The position numbers and the translations under genes are program-made. This document shows positions 16,923 to 25,319 of a stretch of 37,200 nucleotides of DNA, one piece after another (positions within the stretch are counted from its first letter, which is position 1; every line of letters begins with the position of its first letter). Below the pieces are notes generated by a model that ran no database searches, had not been told where the DNA came from, and saw only the letters and a program-made list of their open reading frames with translations. The DNA lies in NCBI GenBank assembly GCA_937944075.1, contig CALDZZ010000226.1, positions 1-37,200 on the forward strand. The letters are read 5' to 3'. Source of the stretch: an uncultured Rhizobiaceae group bacterium (GTDB lineage Bacteria > Pseudomonadota > Alphaproteobacteria > Rhizobiales > Rhizobiaceae).

Positions 16923-18007
16923 TGGGACTCTTTGACATTGCCTCCCAACTGGCAAGGCCTGCCTTGTTCTCCTTTTCACCTGAAAAGGCCCACGGGCTTT
17001 CCATCAAGGCGCTTAAAAGCGGGATTTTGCCAAACTCAAATATTCCAAATGACAGCCGACTGAATGTCAAACTTGCCGGATTGAATTTTCCCAACCCGGT
17101 TGGCCTTGCTGCCGGTTATGACAAAAATGCAGAAGTACCGGATGCCATTTTGAAACTGGGCTTTGGCTTCACAGAAGTTGGAACAATTACCCCCCTTGCA
17201 CAAGCTGGCAATGACAAACCAAGAATATTCCGCCTTGTGGAAGATGAGGCTGTCATCAACAGGCTGGGCTTTAATAATGAAGGGCATGATGCTGCGCTTT
17301 CGCGTCTGAAAACACGGAACCATCGAGGTGGCATAGTCGGGGTCAATATTGGCGCCAACAAAACATCCGAGGATTTTGTTGCAGATTATGAAAAAGGCAT
17401 TGAAACCTTTTTTGATGTCGCTTCATATTTTACCGCGAACATCTCTTCTCCCAACACGCCCGGCCTGCGGAATCTTCAGGCTGCAGAAGCACTACAAACC
17501 CTGCTTGACCGGATTTTTGAGAGAGTCTGGGCATGCGAGAGCAAATACAAGAAATCAGTCCCTGTCTTTCTCAAAATAGCGCCTGATCTGACCGAGTACG
17601 AGATGGATGATATTGCGGAAGTGGTGAAAGACTCTCATCTTGATGCATTGATCGTTTCCAATACAACGCTGGACAGGAGCGGACTCAAAGACCAAAAACA
17701 GGCTGGCGAGGCTGGTGGATTATCCGGCAAACCGTTGTTTCAAAAATCAACAAAAGTTCTCGCCAACATGCGAATGCGGCTTGGTCCGGACATGCCTCTG
17801 ATTGGCGTTGGCGGCATTTCGAATGCCAATGATGTCATACACAAGATTGAAGCGGGTGCTTCTCTTGTTCAGGTCTATACAGGCTTGATTTATGAAGGCC
17901 CATGCCTGCCTGCCAAAATTGTTGAGGGCCTCCTTGAGCATATTGAGAAAAACAAGATATCAAACATTCAGGATCTCGTTGGCACTAAAACAGACGACTG
18001 GCTTTAA
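16922..18007 (+). CDS. pyrD: dihydroorotate dehydrogenase (quinone), class 2
   Basis: PyrD oxidises dihydroorotate to orotate with FMN and passes electrons to the quinone pool; it is the fourth step of pyrimidine synthesis and is membrane-associated. The 361-residue protein has the class 2 N-terminal membrane helix region (AHGLSIKALKSG), the FMN and substrate motifs NPVGLAAGYDKNAE, NRLGFNNEG and GVNIGANK, the catalytic serine in NISSPNTPGLR (Ser176 by alignment with the E. coli enzyme), and the phosphate-binding VGGI and VYTGLIYEGP segments. It is coupled to the DUF952 gene (TAATG) and followed 9 bp later by arsC. Class and function are secure. Confidence 0.97.
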   Translation: MGLFDIASQLARPALFSFSPEKAHGLSIKALKSGILPNSNIPNDSRLNVKLAGLNFPNPVGLAAGYDKNAEVPDAILKLGFGFTEVGTITPLAQAGNDKPRIFRLVEDEAVINRLGFNNEGHDAALSRLKTRNHRGGIVGVNIGANKTSEDFVADYEKGIETFFDVASYFTANISSPNTPGLRNLQAAEALQTLLDRIFERVWACESKYKKSVPVFLKIAPDLTEYEMDDIAEVVKDSHLDALIVSNTTLDRSGLKDQKQAGEAGGLSGKPLFQKSTKVLANMRMRLGPDMPLIGVGGISNANDVIHKIEAGASLVQVYTGLIYEGPCLPAKIVEGLLEHIEKNKISNIQDLVGTKTDDWL

Positions 18008-18016
18008 GGACTTACC

Positions 18017-18364
18017 ATGTGTGATGTAACAATCTGGCATAATCCAAGATGCTCGAAATCCAGGCAGACGCTTCAGCTTTTGCAGGAAAATGGCCATGAG
18101 CCGACGATTGTTGAATATTTGAAAGACACACCGGATCGAACCCAGATCTTACAGGCTCTTGTAAAGCTTGGCATGAGTGCACATGATCTCATGCGACGGG
18201 GAGAAAGCATTTACAAGGAACTTGGTCTTTCAAGGGAAACGCCTGACAAGGTTCTCGTACAGGCCATGCACGAAAACCCGATATTAATTGAACGTCCCAT
18301 CGTCTTTGCCAATGACAAGGCAGCCATTGGCCGGCCTCCTGAGCAGGTTTTGGACATTCTTTAG
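18017..18364 (+). CDS. arsC: ArsC-family (glutaredoxin-type) arsenate reductase
   Basis: A 115-residue thioredoxin-fold protein with the ArsC signature HNPRCSKSRQTL, in which Cys12 is the catalytic cysteine, and the downstream ERPIVF motif. ArsC enzymes reduce arsenate to arsenite with glutathione and glutaredoxin. Many small members of this family outside ars operons (YfgD-like) have uncertain substrates. Here there is no arsenite pump or ArsR, so the arsenic role is plausible but not shown by context. AAGGA lies 6 nt before the ATG. The 3' end overlaps the convergent MATE gene by 4 bp. Confidence 0.85.
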   Translation: MCDVTIWHNPRCSKSRQTLQLLQENGHEPTIVEYLKDTPDRTQILQALVKLGMSAHDLMRRGESIYKELGLSRETPDKVLVQAMHENPILIERPIVFANDKAAIGRPPEQVLDIL

Positions 18365-19704
18365 GTTGGGAATGTCTGGCGCACTTTGGGTGATAGCCTT
18401 GCGGATAACGTCAGTCCCCTGAAAATCACAAAGCTATGAAGCGCCAACCACAGGCCATGGTTGCCAAGCGGTTCCTTTACCAGCCACCAGACAAGCAAAT
18501 ATCCAATCAGCGATGCAACCATCATGATGCTCATGTCTCGTGACCAGGTTGCACCAATGAAAACGCCATCCATCTGAAATGCCAACATGCCGGAAAGCGG
18601 AATGAAAGCTGCCCATGCCAGATATACAAGTGCTTCTTCGCGTACTTCAGGAATGGTTGTCAAAAGCGCAATCAAAGATGGACCACCCAACCAGAACACC
18701 AGCGAGCAGGCAAATGCCATGATCGTGCTCCATAAAAGTGTGAGTTTAAATCCGCGCCAGAAACCGTCTTTGTATCTTGCGCCGATTGAACGGCCAACAA
18801 TTTGTTCTGCTGCTGTAGCAAGACCATCCAGAAAATAGCCGGAGATCAGGAAAAAATGCATCAGGATGGCGTTGGCTGCGAGTGTCGTATCACCAAAACT
18901 TGCTCCTTGTGCCGTGAAATAGGCAAAGGCAAAAAGTAGCGTGAACGATCGTAGCATGATATCTGCATTGAGATTTACAAGACGAACCCAGGCCGTCTTT
19001 TCCATGATGCGTGCACGTGAAGGACGAATGGAATGATCAAGCATGCGCCAGCAAACAAATAATCCTGCACCAAACGCCAACACCTCACCAATGATGGTTG
19101 CAATGGCGACCCCTTCAATGCCCCATTCCAAAACGAGCCCCAAATAAATACTAAACAGGATGTTCGTTCCATTGAGCAGAACCTGAATGGCAAGAGTCAT
19201 ATAGGAGCGCCCCAACCCCAATAACCAGCCGACAATGACATAATTGCCCAAAGCAAAGGGAGCAGAGATCATACGGATCAGAAAATAGGTTTTCGTTGCT
19301 TCTGCCACTGCTTGACTGGGTGCCATAAACCACAGGCCAAGGGCAATAATCAGCGGACTGAGCAAGGCCATCACGGCACCGCTAGAAACGGCAATCGCCA
19401 AGGCCCTGAACAAGATAGCCTGTTTTTCTTTCTCGTCTTCGGCGCCATAGGCCTGGGATGTAAGACCGGTTGTGCCTGAACGCAGAAAGTTGAATGTGGT
19501 AAAGACCAGATCAATGATAATGGCGCCAACGGCCAACCCACCAATCAACGCTTCAACACCCATGCGCCCTACTACCGCTGTATCAACCAGCCCCAGCAAG
19601 GGTGTGGTGATATAGGCGAGTGTCATGGGTATTGCGAGTTGTAAAACCGACTTGTGAGTTATTTCAAACCGTTTGGATTCGACCGCACCTTTGGAGCCGC
19701 TCAT
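18361..19704 (-). CDS. MATE family efflux transporter, DinF-like
   Basis: A 447-residue multidrug and toxic-compound extrusion transporter with about 12 transmembrane helices in two homologous halves. Visible family features are SVLQLAIPMTLAYITTPLLGLVDTAVVGR at the N-terminus, LRSGTTGLTSQAYGAED, and in the second half ANAILMHFFLISGYFLDGLATAAEQIVGRSIG. The DinF-type branch is drug/Na+ or H+ coupled. The start codon overlaps the stop of the upstream DUF6460 gene by 4 bp (ATGA), so these two form an operon. The stop overlaps the 3' end of arsC on the opposite strand. The substrate is unknown. Confidence 0.92.
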   Translation of the reverse strand: MSGSKGAVESKRFEITHKSVLQLAIPMTLAYITTPLLGLVDTAVVGRMGVEALIGGLAVGAIIIDLVFTTFNFLRSGTTGLTSQAYGAEDEKEKQAILFRALAIAVSSGAVMALLSPLIIALGLWFMAPSQAVAEATKTYFLIRMISAPFALGNYVIVGWLLGLGRSYMTLAIQVLLNGTNILFSIYLGLVLEWGIEGVAIATIIGEVLAFGAGLFVCWRMLDHSIRPSRARIMEKTAWVRLVNLNADIMLRSFTLLFAFAYFTAQGASFGDTTLAANAILMHFFLISGYFLDGLATAAEQIVGRSIGARYKDGFWRGFKLTLLWSTIMAFACSLVFWLGGPSLIALLTTIPEVREEALVYLAWAAFIPLSGMLAFQMDGVFIGATWSRDMSIMMVASLIGYLLVWWLVKEPLGNHGLWLALHSFVIFRGLTLSARLSPKVRQTFPT

Positions 19705-19967
19705 TTCTTGAAATTAAGAAACCGGATGATAAGAAAGATCGGCACGACAATCCCTGCACCCAGCAGGAAGTAACTTCCGACTTTGCCCAGCGCCTCAAAA
19801 CCAAGGTTATAAATGCTGACAAAGAAATCCCGGATGCCGTACCAGACATCAATTGGCGTGAAATTCAGGGCACTCATGATAATACCGACGACAAATGAAA
19901 TAATCAAAAGCTTGATGATCGTGCGGCCTAGGCTATCACCCAGAAATGTGGTTAGCTTGTCAGACAT
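19701..19967 (-). CDS. DUF6460 family small membrane protein
   Basis: An 88-residue protein resembling the alphaproteobacterial DUF6460 family: a polar N-terminus with SDKLTTFLGDSLGRTIIKLL, a first transmembrane segment (about 18-36), a short amphipathic stretch with DVWYGIRDFF, and a second transmembrane segment (about 65-84) ending in a basic tail. The function of the family is unknown. GGGGAAAT precedes the ATG at good distance. It is translationally coupled to the MATE transporter (4-bp overlap), so it may aid that protein or simply share its promoter. Confidence 0.75.
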   Translation of the reverse strand: MSDKLTTFLGDSLGRTIIKLLIISFVVGIIMSALNFTPIDVWYGIRDFFVSIYNLGFEALGKVGSYFLLGAGIVVPIFLIIRFLNFKK

Positions 19968-20031
19968 GGTATTTCCCCGAATAATCTTCTTAACACTAGG
20001 TATAGATGCAAGTGGTGGTTTTCAAGAAAAA

Positions 20032-20778
20032 CTATTGAAGCCCAACCGGGTCTACAATTCCGCGCTTGCAGCTTTGTTTTAATACAGGAGCTTGCAGGAT
20101 CCACTGCGCACCTGGTTCTTCAGGCAGAAGAGCACTTATTTTCAACTCTGTTATCAAGGTTCTTCTGCCATCGCGTTTACAACTTATACTCACTCGTTCA
20201 CCAGCCCCCCTGCCAAAGGAATTATCAAGTGCCTGTTTGATTTGGTTGGCTGATATTTCCTTGCCGATATTATCAACCATCAGGTTTCTCAACTCTGACT
20301 TGTTGATTTGTTCAAGCATGGCAAGTGATAGCTGATAATAACGCTCCGGGGTTGTTTCCTCTGCCATGCAAACACCATGTTTATACCACTCGTGCCTATG
20401 CAAATTTGAGCGAAACCCTGGCATGATAATCGAGAGTTCTTTTCGCAACGTTTTTGATAACTCCAGTTTTGGAAGTTCTCCCCATCGTCTTCGCTTGTCT
20501 TTTTCAATCAAGTCGCTCGGGAGATTGCAATATGTATTGTCACGTGGCTGTGGCCACAAACCGTGCAATGAAAGGTTGCTGGCATCAAACCTGCTGTTGC
20601 GTTGTGAACGACATTCAGGCAAATTCGGACGTCCCTCGCAAAAAGCCGGCTGCCAACTCAAGGCCAGCACATAACTTTCAGGCTCGGAATATTGAGTTTT
20701 CGGTTTAGGCCAATAAAGCCAAGCAACCGCTATAACTACCCCTCCCAAAAACAGAATATTAAAAACTTCTTTTTTCAT
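20032..20778 (-). CDS. RNase T2 family ribonuclease, membrane-anchored or exported
   Basis: A 248-residue RNase T2 enzyme, which cleaves single-stranded RNA through 2',3'-cyclic phosphates. Both catalytic segments are intact: CAS I LHGLWPQ (His72) and CAS II LHRHEWYKHGVC (His129, Glu130, Lys133, His134). Several cysteines (47, 56, 84, 137 and C-terminal ones) suit disulfides outside the cytoplasm. The N-terminus (VFNILFLGGVVIAVAWLYWP) is a hydrophobic segment without a clear cleavage site, so the enzyme may stay anchored facing the periplasm. A good GAGAAGG ribosome binding site is present. It is divergent from the Lhr-like helicase gene with a 36-bp gap, so the promoters must overlap. Confidence 0.88.
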   Translation of the reverse strand: MKKEVFNILFLGGVVIAVAWLYWPKPKTQYSEPESYVLALSWQPAFCEGRPNLPECRSQRNSRFDASNLSLHGLWPQPRDNTYCNLPSDLIEKDKRRRWGELPKLELSKTLRKELSIIMPGFRSNLHRHEWYKHGVCMAEETTPERYYQLSLAMLEQINKSELRNLMVDNIGKEISANQIKQALDNSFGRGAGERVSISCKRDGRRTLITELKISALLPEEPGAQWILQAPVLKQSCKRGIVDPVGLQ

Positions 20779-20814
20779 TCGACCTTCTCATCTCACCTCA
20801 CTACATTACATAGC

Positions 20815-23340
20815 GTGACCCAAAATACGACCCTCAAATCCAGTGGTACGGCACTTGCCTTTGATTTGCCTGCGCCCTTTCAAAAATGGTTTTCAAGCCA
20901 TGGCTGGCAACCGCGTGCGCATCAGCTGGAACTGCTTGCGAAAACGCAGGCCGGGCTTTCAACACTTTTGATTGCCCCCACCGGAGCGGGAAAGACACTG
21001 GCGGGTTTCCTGCCAACGCTTGTGGAACTTTCCAGACTTGAGAAACGCAAACCCGGTCAAAAGAAACGCGGTGTGCACACGCTTTACATCTCACCGCTCA
21101 AGGCGCTAGCGGTCGATATCAAACGCAATCTTGAAAAACCCATTCAAGAGATTGGCCTTGATATTGAAATAGAAACCCGAACCGGTGATACGACTGCAGC
21201 AAGGCGACAAAGGCAGAAACTTGCACCACCACAAATCATGCTGACCACGCCAGAGCAATTGGCACTTCTCATTTCCAACAAGGATGCCGAACAGTTTTTT
21301 GACGGTCTTGAGACGGTTATTTTTGATGAGTTGCATTCTTTGGTCACTTCAAAACGCGGACAGCTTTTGGCGCTTGGTCTTGCACGACTTCGAACCCTTA
21401 GGCCCAGACTTAAAACCATTGGTCTTTCGGCAACGGTTTCCAATCCGGATGACTTGCGCCGATGGCTTGTAAGACAGCCGCCTATGGGTGAAGTGGCAGA
21501 AGCCGAACTCATCAAGCTTGAAGGGGGTGCAAAGCCTGAGATATCCATTTTGGAATCTGAAGAGCGTGTCCCATGGTCAGGCCATTCGGCACGCTATGCA
21601 GTTGCTGAAATTTATGAAGCCGTCCAGAAGCATCAAACAACCCTGCTGTTTGTTAACACGCGTTCGCAAGCGGAAATGCTGTTTCAGGAGCTTTGGAAAA
21701 TCAACGAGGATACCTTGCCGATAGCGCTTCATCACGGATCACTGGATGTGAGCCAGAGACGGCGTGTTGAGGAAGCCATGCAACGCAATGAGCTGCGTGC
21801 GGTGATTGCAACCTCTACGCTTGATCTTGGAATTGACTGGGGCGATGTGGATCTGGTGATCCACGTTGGAGCCCCGAAAGGCGCTAGCCGCTTGGCACAA
21901 CGCATTGGCAGGGCCAATCACCGCATCGATGAACCATCTCGTGCCATTCTGGTGCCCTCCAACCGCTTTGAAGTAATGGAGTGTCAGGCGGCACTTGATG
22001 CAAATTATTTGGGTGCGCAAGACACCCCCGCCCTTCGACAAGGTGCACTCGATGTGCTTGCACAGCATGTTCTGGGCACTGCTTGCGCCGGACCTTTCTT
22101 TGCTGATGAGCTTTACACTGAAATCACTTCAGCAGCTCCTTTTGCCGAAGTCACCCGCGAGAGTTTTGATCAGGTTTTGCAATTTGTAGCTACAGGTGGA
22201 TATGCGCTTAAAACCTATGAACAATATGCAAAGATCAGGCAGGTAGAGGATGGCAGTTGGCGCTTAACACATCCACGCCTTGCACAACGCTACCGGATGA
22301 ATTGTGGCACGATTATTCAGGCCCCCATGCTGGATGTTCGCCTTACCCGCAAAAAAGGCAAGGGAACCAACTTTCAGGGCGGACCTGTTTTGGGGAAAAT
22401 TGAAGAGTATTTCATGGAAAGTCTTTCACCCGGTGACACTTTCATGTTTGCAGGGCAAGTCCTGCGGCTGGAAGGAATACGTGAAGCAGCCTGTTACGTT
22501 TCCAAGGCACATGGCAGTGATCCCAAGGTTCCTTCCTACATCGGGGGCAGTTTTCCGCTTTCCACTTATCTGGCTGACCTGGTGCGTGAAATGCTGTCAG
22601 ATCCCAAATTGTGGGAAAGACTGCCAGAGCAGGTAAGCGAATGGCTCTCTATTCAGAAAGAACATTCAATTCTGCCCAACAAGGATGATCTCCTGGTAGA
22701 AACCTACCCGCGCGGAGAGCGCCACTATATGGTTGCCTACCCTTTTGAAGGCAGGCTTGCCCATCAGACCTTGGGCATGTTGCTGACACGCAGACTGGAA
22801 CGCATGAAAGCAAAGCCACTGGGTTTCGTTGCAAGTGATTATGCAATTGCGATCTGGGGTCTGAAGGATTTTTCCAAACTGTTTGAGGCCGGAAAACCAT
22901 CTCTTGAAATGCTGTTTGATGAAGACATGCTTGGCGATGATCTGGAGGCATGGCTGGATGAATCCTTCCTGCTTAAACGCACTTTTCGCGATTGCGCAAC
23001 CATCGCCGGATTAATCGAAAGACGATTTCCTGGCAAGGAAAAGACAGGGCGTCAGATGACGGTCTCATCCGATTTGATTTATGATGTCCTGCGTAGCCAT
23101 GAACCGGATCATGTCTTGTTGCAGGCTACACGGCAGGAAGCAGCCTATGGTCTTTTGGATATCAAGCGGCTTGGAGAAATGCTCTCGCGCATCCGGTCAC
23201 GAATCGTGCATAAACCTCTGGAGAAAATTTCCCCACTTGCGGTGCCCATCATGATGGAAATTGGCAAGGAAGGGGTTGCAGGTGAGGCTTCCGAAAGCCT
23301 GCTTGCGGAAGCAGCAGATGAACTGGTGGACCTTGATTGA
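20815..23340 (+). CDS. Lhr-Core type DEXH helicase (ligase-associated DNA damage response helicase)
   Basis: An SF2 ATP-dependent 3'-5' helicase of about 841 residues. Motifs from the GTG start: Walker A APTGAGKT (54-61), DELH Walker B (171-174), SAT-type motif (GLSATVSNP), motif VI QRIGRANHR, followed by winged-helix and C-terminal Lhr-Core domains. This is the helicase of the repair gene cluster characterised in Pseudomonas putida (Lhr-Core, exonuclease, DNA ligase, metallophosphoesterase). The GTG at 20815 is chosen because the longer frame from 20692 runs through the divergent RNase T2 gene; the ribosome binding site is weak, so the start is uncertain by a few codons. The PdeM gene overlaps its stop (TGATG). 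No ligase or exonuclease gene is next to it. Confidence 0.9.
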   Translation: MTQNTTLKSSGTALAFDLPAPFQKWFSSHGWQPRAHQLELLAKTQAGLSTLLIAPTGAGKTLAGFLPTLVELSRLEKRKPGQKKRGVHTLYISPLKALAVDIKRNLEKPIQEIGLDIEIETRTGDTTAARRQRQKLAPPQIMLTTPEQLALLISNKDAEQFFDGLETVIFDELHSLVTSKRGQLLALGLARLRTLRPRLKTIGLSATVSNPDDLRRWLVRQPPMGEVAEAELIKLEGGAKPEISILESEERVPWSGHSARYAVAEIYEAVQKHQTTLLFVNTRSQAEMLFQELWKINEDTLPIALHHGSLDVSQRRRVEEAMQRNELRAVIATSTLDLGIDWGDVDLVIHVGAPKGASRLAQRIGRANHRIDEPSRAILVPSNRFEVMECQAALDANYLGAQDTPALRQGALDVLAQHVLGTACAGPFFADELYTEITSAAPFAEVTRESFDQVLQFVATGGYALKTYEQYAKIRQVEDGSWRLTHPRLAQRYRMNCGTIIQAPMLDVRLTRKKGKGTNFQGGPVLGKIEEYFMESLSPGDTFMFAGQVLRLEGIREAACYVSKAHGSDPKVPSYIGGSFPLSTYLADLVREMLSDPKLWERLPEQVSEWLSIQKEHSILPNKDDLLVETYPRGERHYMVAYPFEGRLAHQTLGMLLTRRLERMKAKPLGFVASDYAIAIWGLKDFSKLFEAGKPSLEMLFDEDMLGDDLEAWLDESFLLKRTFRDCATIAGLIERRFPGKEKTGRQMTVSSDLIYDVLRSHEPDHVLLQATRQEAAYGLLDIKRLGEMLSRIRSRIVHKPLEKISPLAVPIMMEIGKEGVAGEASESLLAEAADELVDLD

Positions 23341-24065
23341 TGGTAGAAATGGCAAGCAACGCCCAAATGGCACAAACCAATGAGAGTGGTGCACAGAACA
23401 TTTTTTGTGATAACTCCCTGAGCCTTGATCCGGCCGGGTGTCTCTTTTGGCATGAAGAAAAGCTTTTGGTGGTTTCTGACTTGCACCTTGAAAAGGGCTC
23501 TTCATTTGCCGCCAAAAGAAATCTGTTTCTTCCCCCTTATGATACACAGGCGACACTTGAAAAACTTGCAATACGGATAGCCTATTGGCAACCGAAAACC
23601 GTCTTGTCCCTTGGTGACAGTTTCCATGATGATGATGCTGCAACGCGATTGCCAAACAGTTACAAACAGCATTTGACTCAGCTCATGCAGGGGCGTGACT
23701 GGATTTGGGTCAGCGGCAATCATGACCCTTCCCCACCACAAGATTTGGGCGGACAGTTCTGCGAAGAATTGCATATCGGAAATCTGAATTTTTGCCATGA
23801 GCCCAAAGTTGATTTCAAAACTGGAGAAATTGCCGGTCATTTGCATCCGGCTGCAAAAATTAAACAGCGTGGCAAGAATATCAGAAGGCGTTGCTTTATC
23901 GGAGATGGAGCCAGACTAATCATGCCGGCCTTTGGTGCGCTAACCGGCGGGTTGAATGTGATGGACGAGGCCTATACCGGTCTGTTTGACCAAACGCACC
24001 TCAAGAGCTGGATGTTGAGTGGTGATCGGGTTTTTGAAATCGAGGGAAAGCGATTGATTAAATAA
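23340..24065 (+). CDS. pdeM: PdeM-like metallophosphoesterase (ligase-associated DNA damage response endonuclease)
   Basis: A 241-residue Mn-dependent metallophosphoesterase with all family metal-binding motifs: DLHLEKG (near residue 50), GDSFHDDD, GNHD and GHLHP, the last being the C-terminal metal-binding His pair. In the cluster from which it is known, this enzyme nicks or trims DNA in cooperation with the Lhr-Core helicase and a ligase. The start ATG shares a base with the helicase TGA stop (TGATG); a TTG directly before it and an ATG at 23349 are alternatives. The gene ends 9 bp before the convergent DUF3429 gene. The family call is secure; the DNA-repair role comes from studied relatives. 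Confidence 0.9.
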   Translation: MVEMASNAQMAQTNESGAQNIFCDNSLSLDPAGCLFWHEEKLLVVSDLHLEKGSSFAAKRNLFLPPYDTQATLEKLAIRIAYWQPKTVLSLGDSFHDDDAATRLPNSYKQHLTQLMQGRDWIWVSGNHDPSPPQDLGGQFCEELHIGNLNFCHEPKVDFKTGEIAGHLHPAAKIKQRGKNIRRRCFIGDGARLIMPAFGALTGGLNVMDEAYTGLFDQTHLKSWMLSGDRVFEIEGKRLIK

Positions 24066-24074
24066 GTGCTCTTT

Positions 24075-24518
24075 TTAGGAAATTGCAAAAAGAACCACGA
24101 CATGCGCCGCCACAACCAGAAATGTCAGTGTAATCCTGATTTTGCCAAACCAGGGAGCAACCTTTCCTTCATTGATATAAAAGCTGTCCCACGCACCATG
24201 AAGTGAAAACAAAAGCAAAAGCGCCAATATGCAATAGGCATCCGGTAGCAGCAGGACGAACCAAGCCAGGATCGAGGGAACTACCGACAACAACAGATTT
24301 CTGTTTTCGAAGGGTTCATTGGCAATCGCAAATCCCCATCGGATGCCGCCCAGGAACGAGAGTATCAAGGCTGACCAAATCTTGAAAATGTCAAATAGGC
24401 TTGCAAAAAAACCACTGCCAGGCCCAAGCACAAGCAAGGCAATCGCGAGGAAGCCAAAGGGTATAAACCCGGCAAGTGACAGGCCCCATGCAAGGGTGGC
24501 GGTTTTTATCGTTTGCAA
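24075..24518 (-). CDS. DUF3429 family membrane protein
   Basis: A 147-residue protein with about four to five transmembrane segments and the DUF3429 hallmark ALILSFLGGIRWGFAI followed by SVVPSILAWFVLLL. The family is broadly distributed in proteobacteria and related to a mitochondrial TMEM69-like protein; its function is unknown. The start is best read as TTG 24518, with AAGGA about 8 nt upstream; no ATG fits. It lies 18 bp after the TIGR02186 gene on the same strand, so it is probably the last gene of the TauE-TIGR02186 operon. Confidence 0.8.
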   Translation of the reverse strand: MQTIKTATLAWGLSLAGFIPFGFLAIALLVLGPGSGFFASLFDIFKIWSALILSFLGGIRWGFAIANEPFENRNLLLSVVPSILAWFVLLLPDAYCILALLLLFSLHGAWDSFYINEGKVAPWFGKIRITLTFLVVAAHVVVLFAIS

Positions 24519-24536
24519 ATGCAGTATCCTTACAAA

Positions 24537-25319
24537 TCAGTTCTTGCGGAATATAGCGTTTGCTGCCCATCCCGTAAATATGGCGACCAACACTGCCATG
24601 ATACCGTGCAACAGCCCTTGGTCGTGTGCCAGATTATATATCCAGCGTTCAAAGCCAATTTTCTCAATCTTGAAACTGGATTCATTGGTGTTCAGAATTT
24701 GACCATCCTTGAACAAATAGGCGGTAACCTTGTGCTCACCAATTGGCACATTTGCCGGCAGGGACAATCTGGCCCTGAAGAGGCTCGGGCTTAGCTGGGT
24801 TAATGTGCCAGGCGTTTCAGCAAAAAGTTCCTGCTCAACGCGCAATCGCCTCAAGGCATCCGAAAACTGACCCGGTTTCAGCACAAGCGTTTTTTGATCA
24901 ATGTCAGGTTCTGCCTTGCCAAGGTTTTGAATGCCAAGGCTGACAGGCTCAAGAGCATCCGATTTTGCAATCTCGTCCAGTGGTCTGGCAGAAAGGATCG
25001 AATAAAACGAGGGAACAGCTTCATATTTTTGGGATTGATTGTTTATCCAAATACCACCAATGCGTTCTTTCTTGCGAATTACAACGTCTTCAGGCGCACC
25101 TTCAACACGGATTACAACATCGTATTCACCGCGATAAAGATCAGCCTGCTCATTCGTTTCTATCGAGCCAAAGATCACAATCTCTGCGCCATCAAAACTG
25201 GAACTCACAGGAACCTGATCCACTGATACACCCATTTGCAGTGATTCAGCATGCGCCGGCAGCAAACTTGTACCCGCTACCAATATGGCACCTGAAATGA
25301 GGGAGATTAGATGTTTCAT
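24537..25319 (-). CDS. TIGR02186 / Alph_Pro_TM family protein
   Basis: A 260-residue exported protein with a signal peptide ending in LLPAHA-ES (about residue 24), a soluble beta-rich domain in the periplasm (residues about 25-225: QVPVSSSFDGAEIVIFGS, DVVIRVEGAPEDVVIRKKERIGGIWIN) and a single C-terminal transmembrane helix (LLHGIMAVLVAIFTGWAANAIF) with a basic end. This matches the alphaproteobacterial TIGR02186 (Alph_Pro_TM) family, commonly encoded beside TauE/SafE permeases. Its ATG overlaps the TauE/SafE stop (TGATG), giving translational coupling. A role as a periplasmic accessory subunit of the permease is inferred; the function is not established. Confidence 0.85.
   Translation of the reverse strand: MKHLISLISGAILVAGTSLLPAHAESLQMGVSVDQVPVSSSFDGAEIVIFGSIETNEQADLYRGEYDVVIRVEGAPEDVVIRKKERIGGIWINNQSQKYEAVPSFYSILSARPLDEIAKSDALEPVSLGIQNLGKAEPDIDQKTLVLKPGQFSDALRRLRVEQELFAETPGTLTQLSPSLFRARLSLPANVPIGEHKVTAYLFKDGQILNTNESSFKIEKIGFERWIYNLAHDQGLLHGIMAVLVAIFTGWAANAIFRKN

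Noticed and set aside
18017..18364. Arsenic resistance operon
   Set aside because: Only ArsC is present; no ArsR, ArsB or Acr3 gene is adjacent, and the small ArsC family has non-arsenic members.
20692..20814. N-terminal extension of the helicase
   Set aside because: It would overlap the divergent RNase T2 coding sequence and its residues do not look like helicase sequence; GTG 20815 is preferred.
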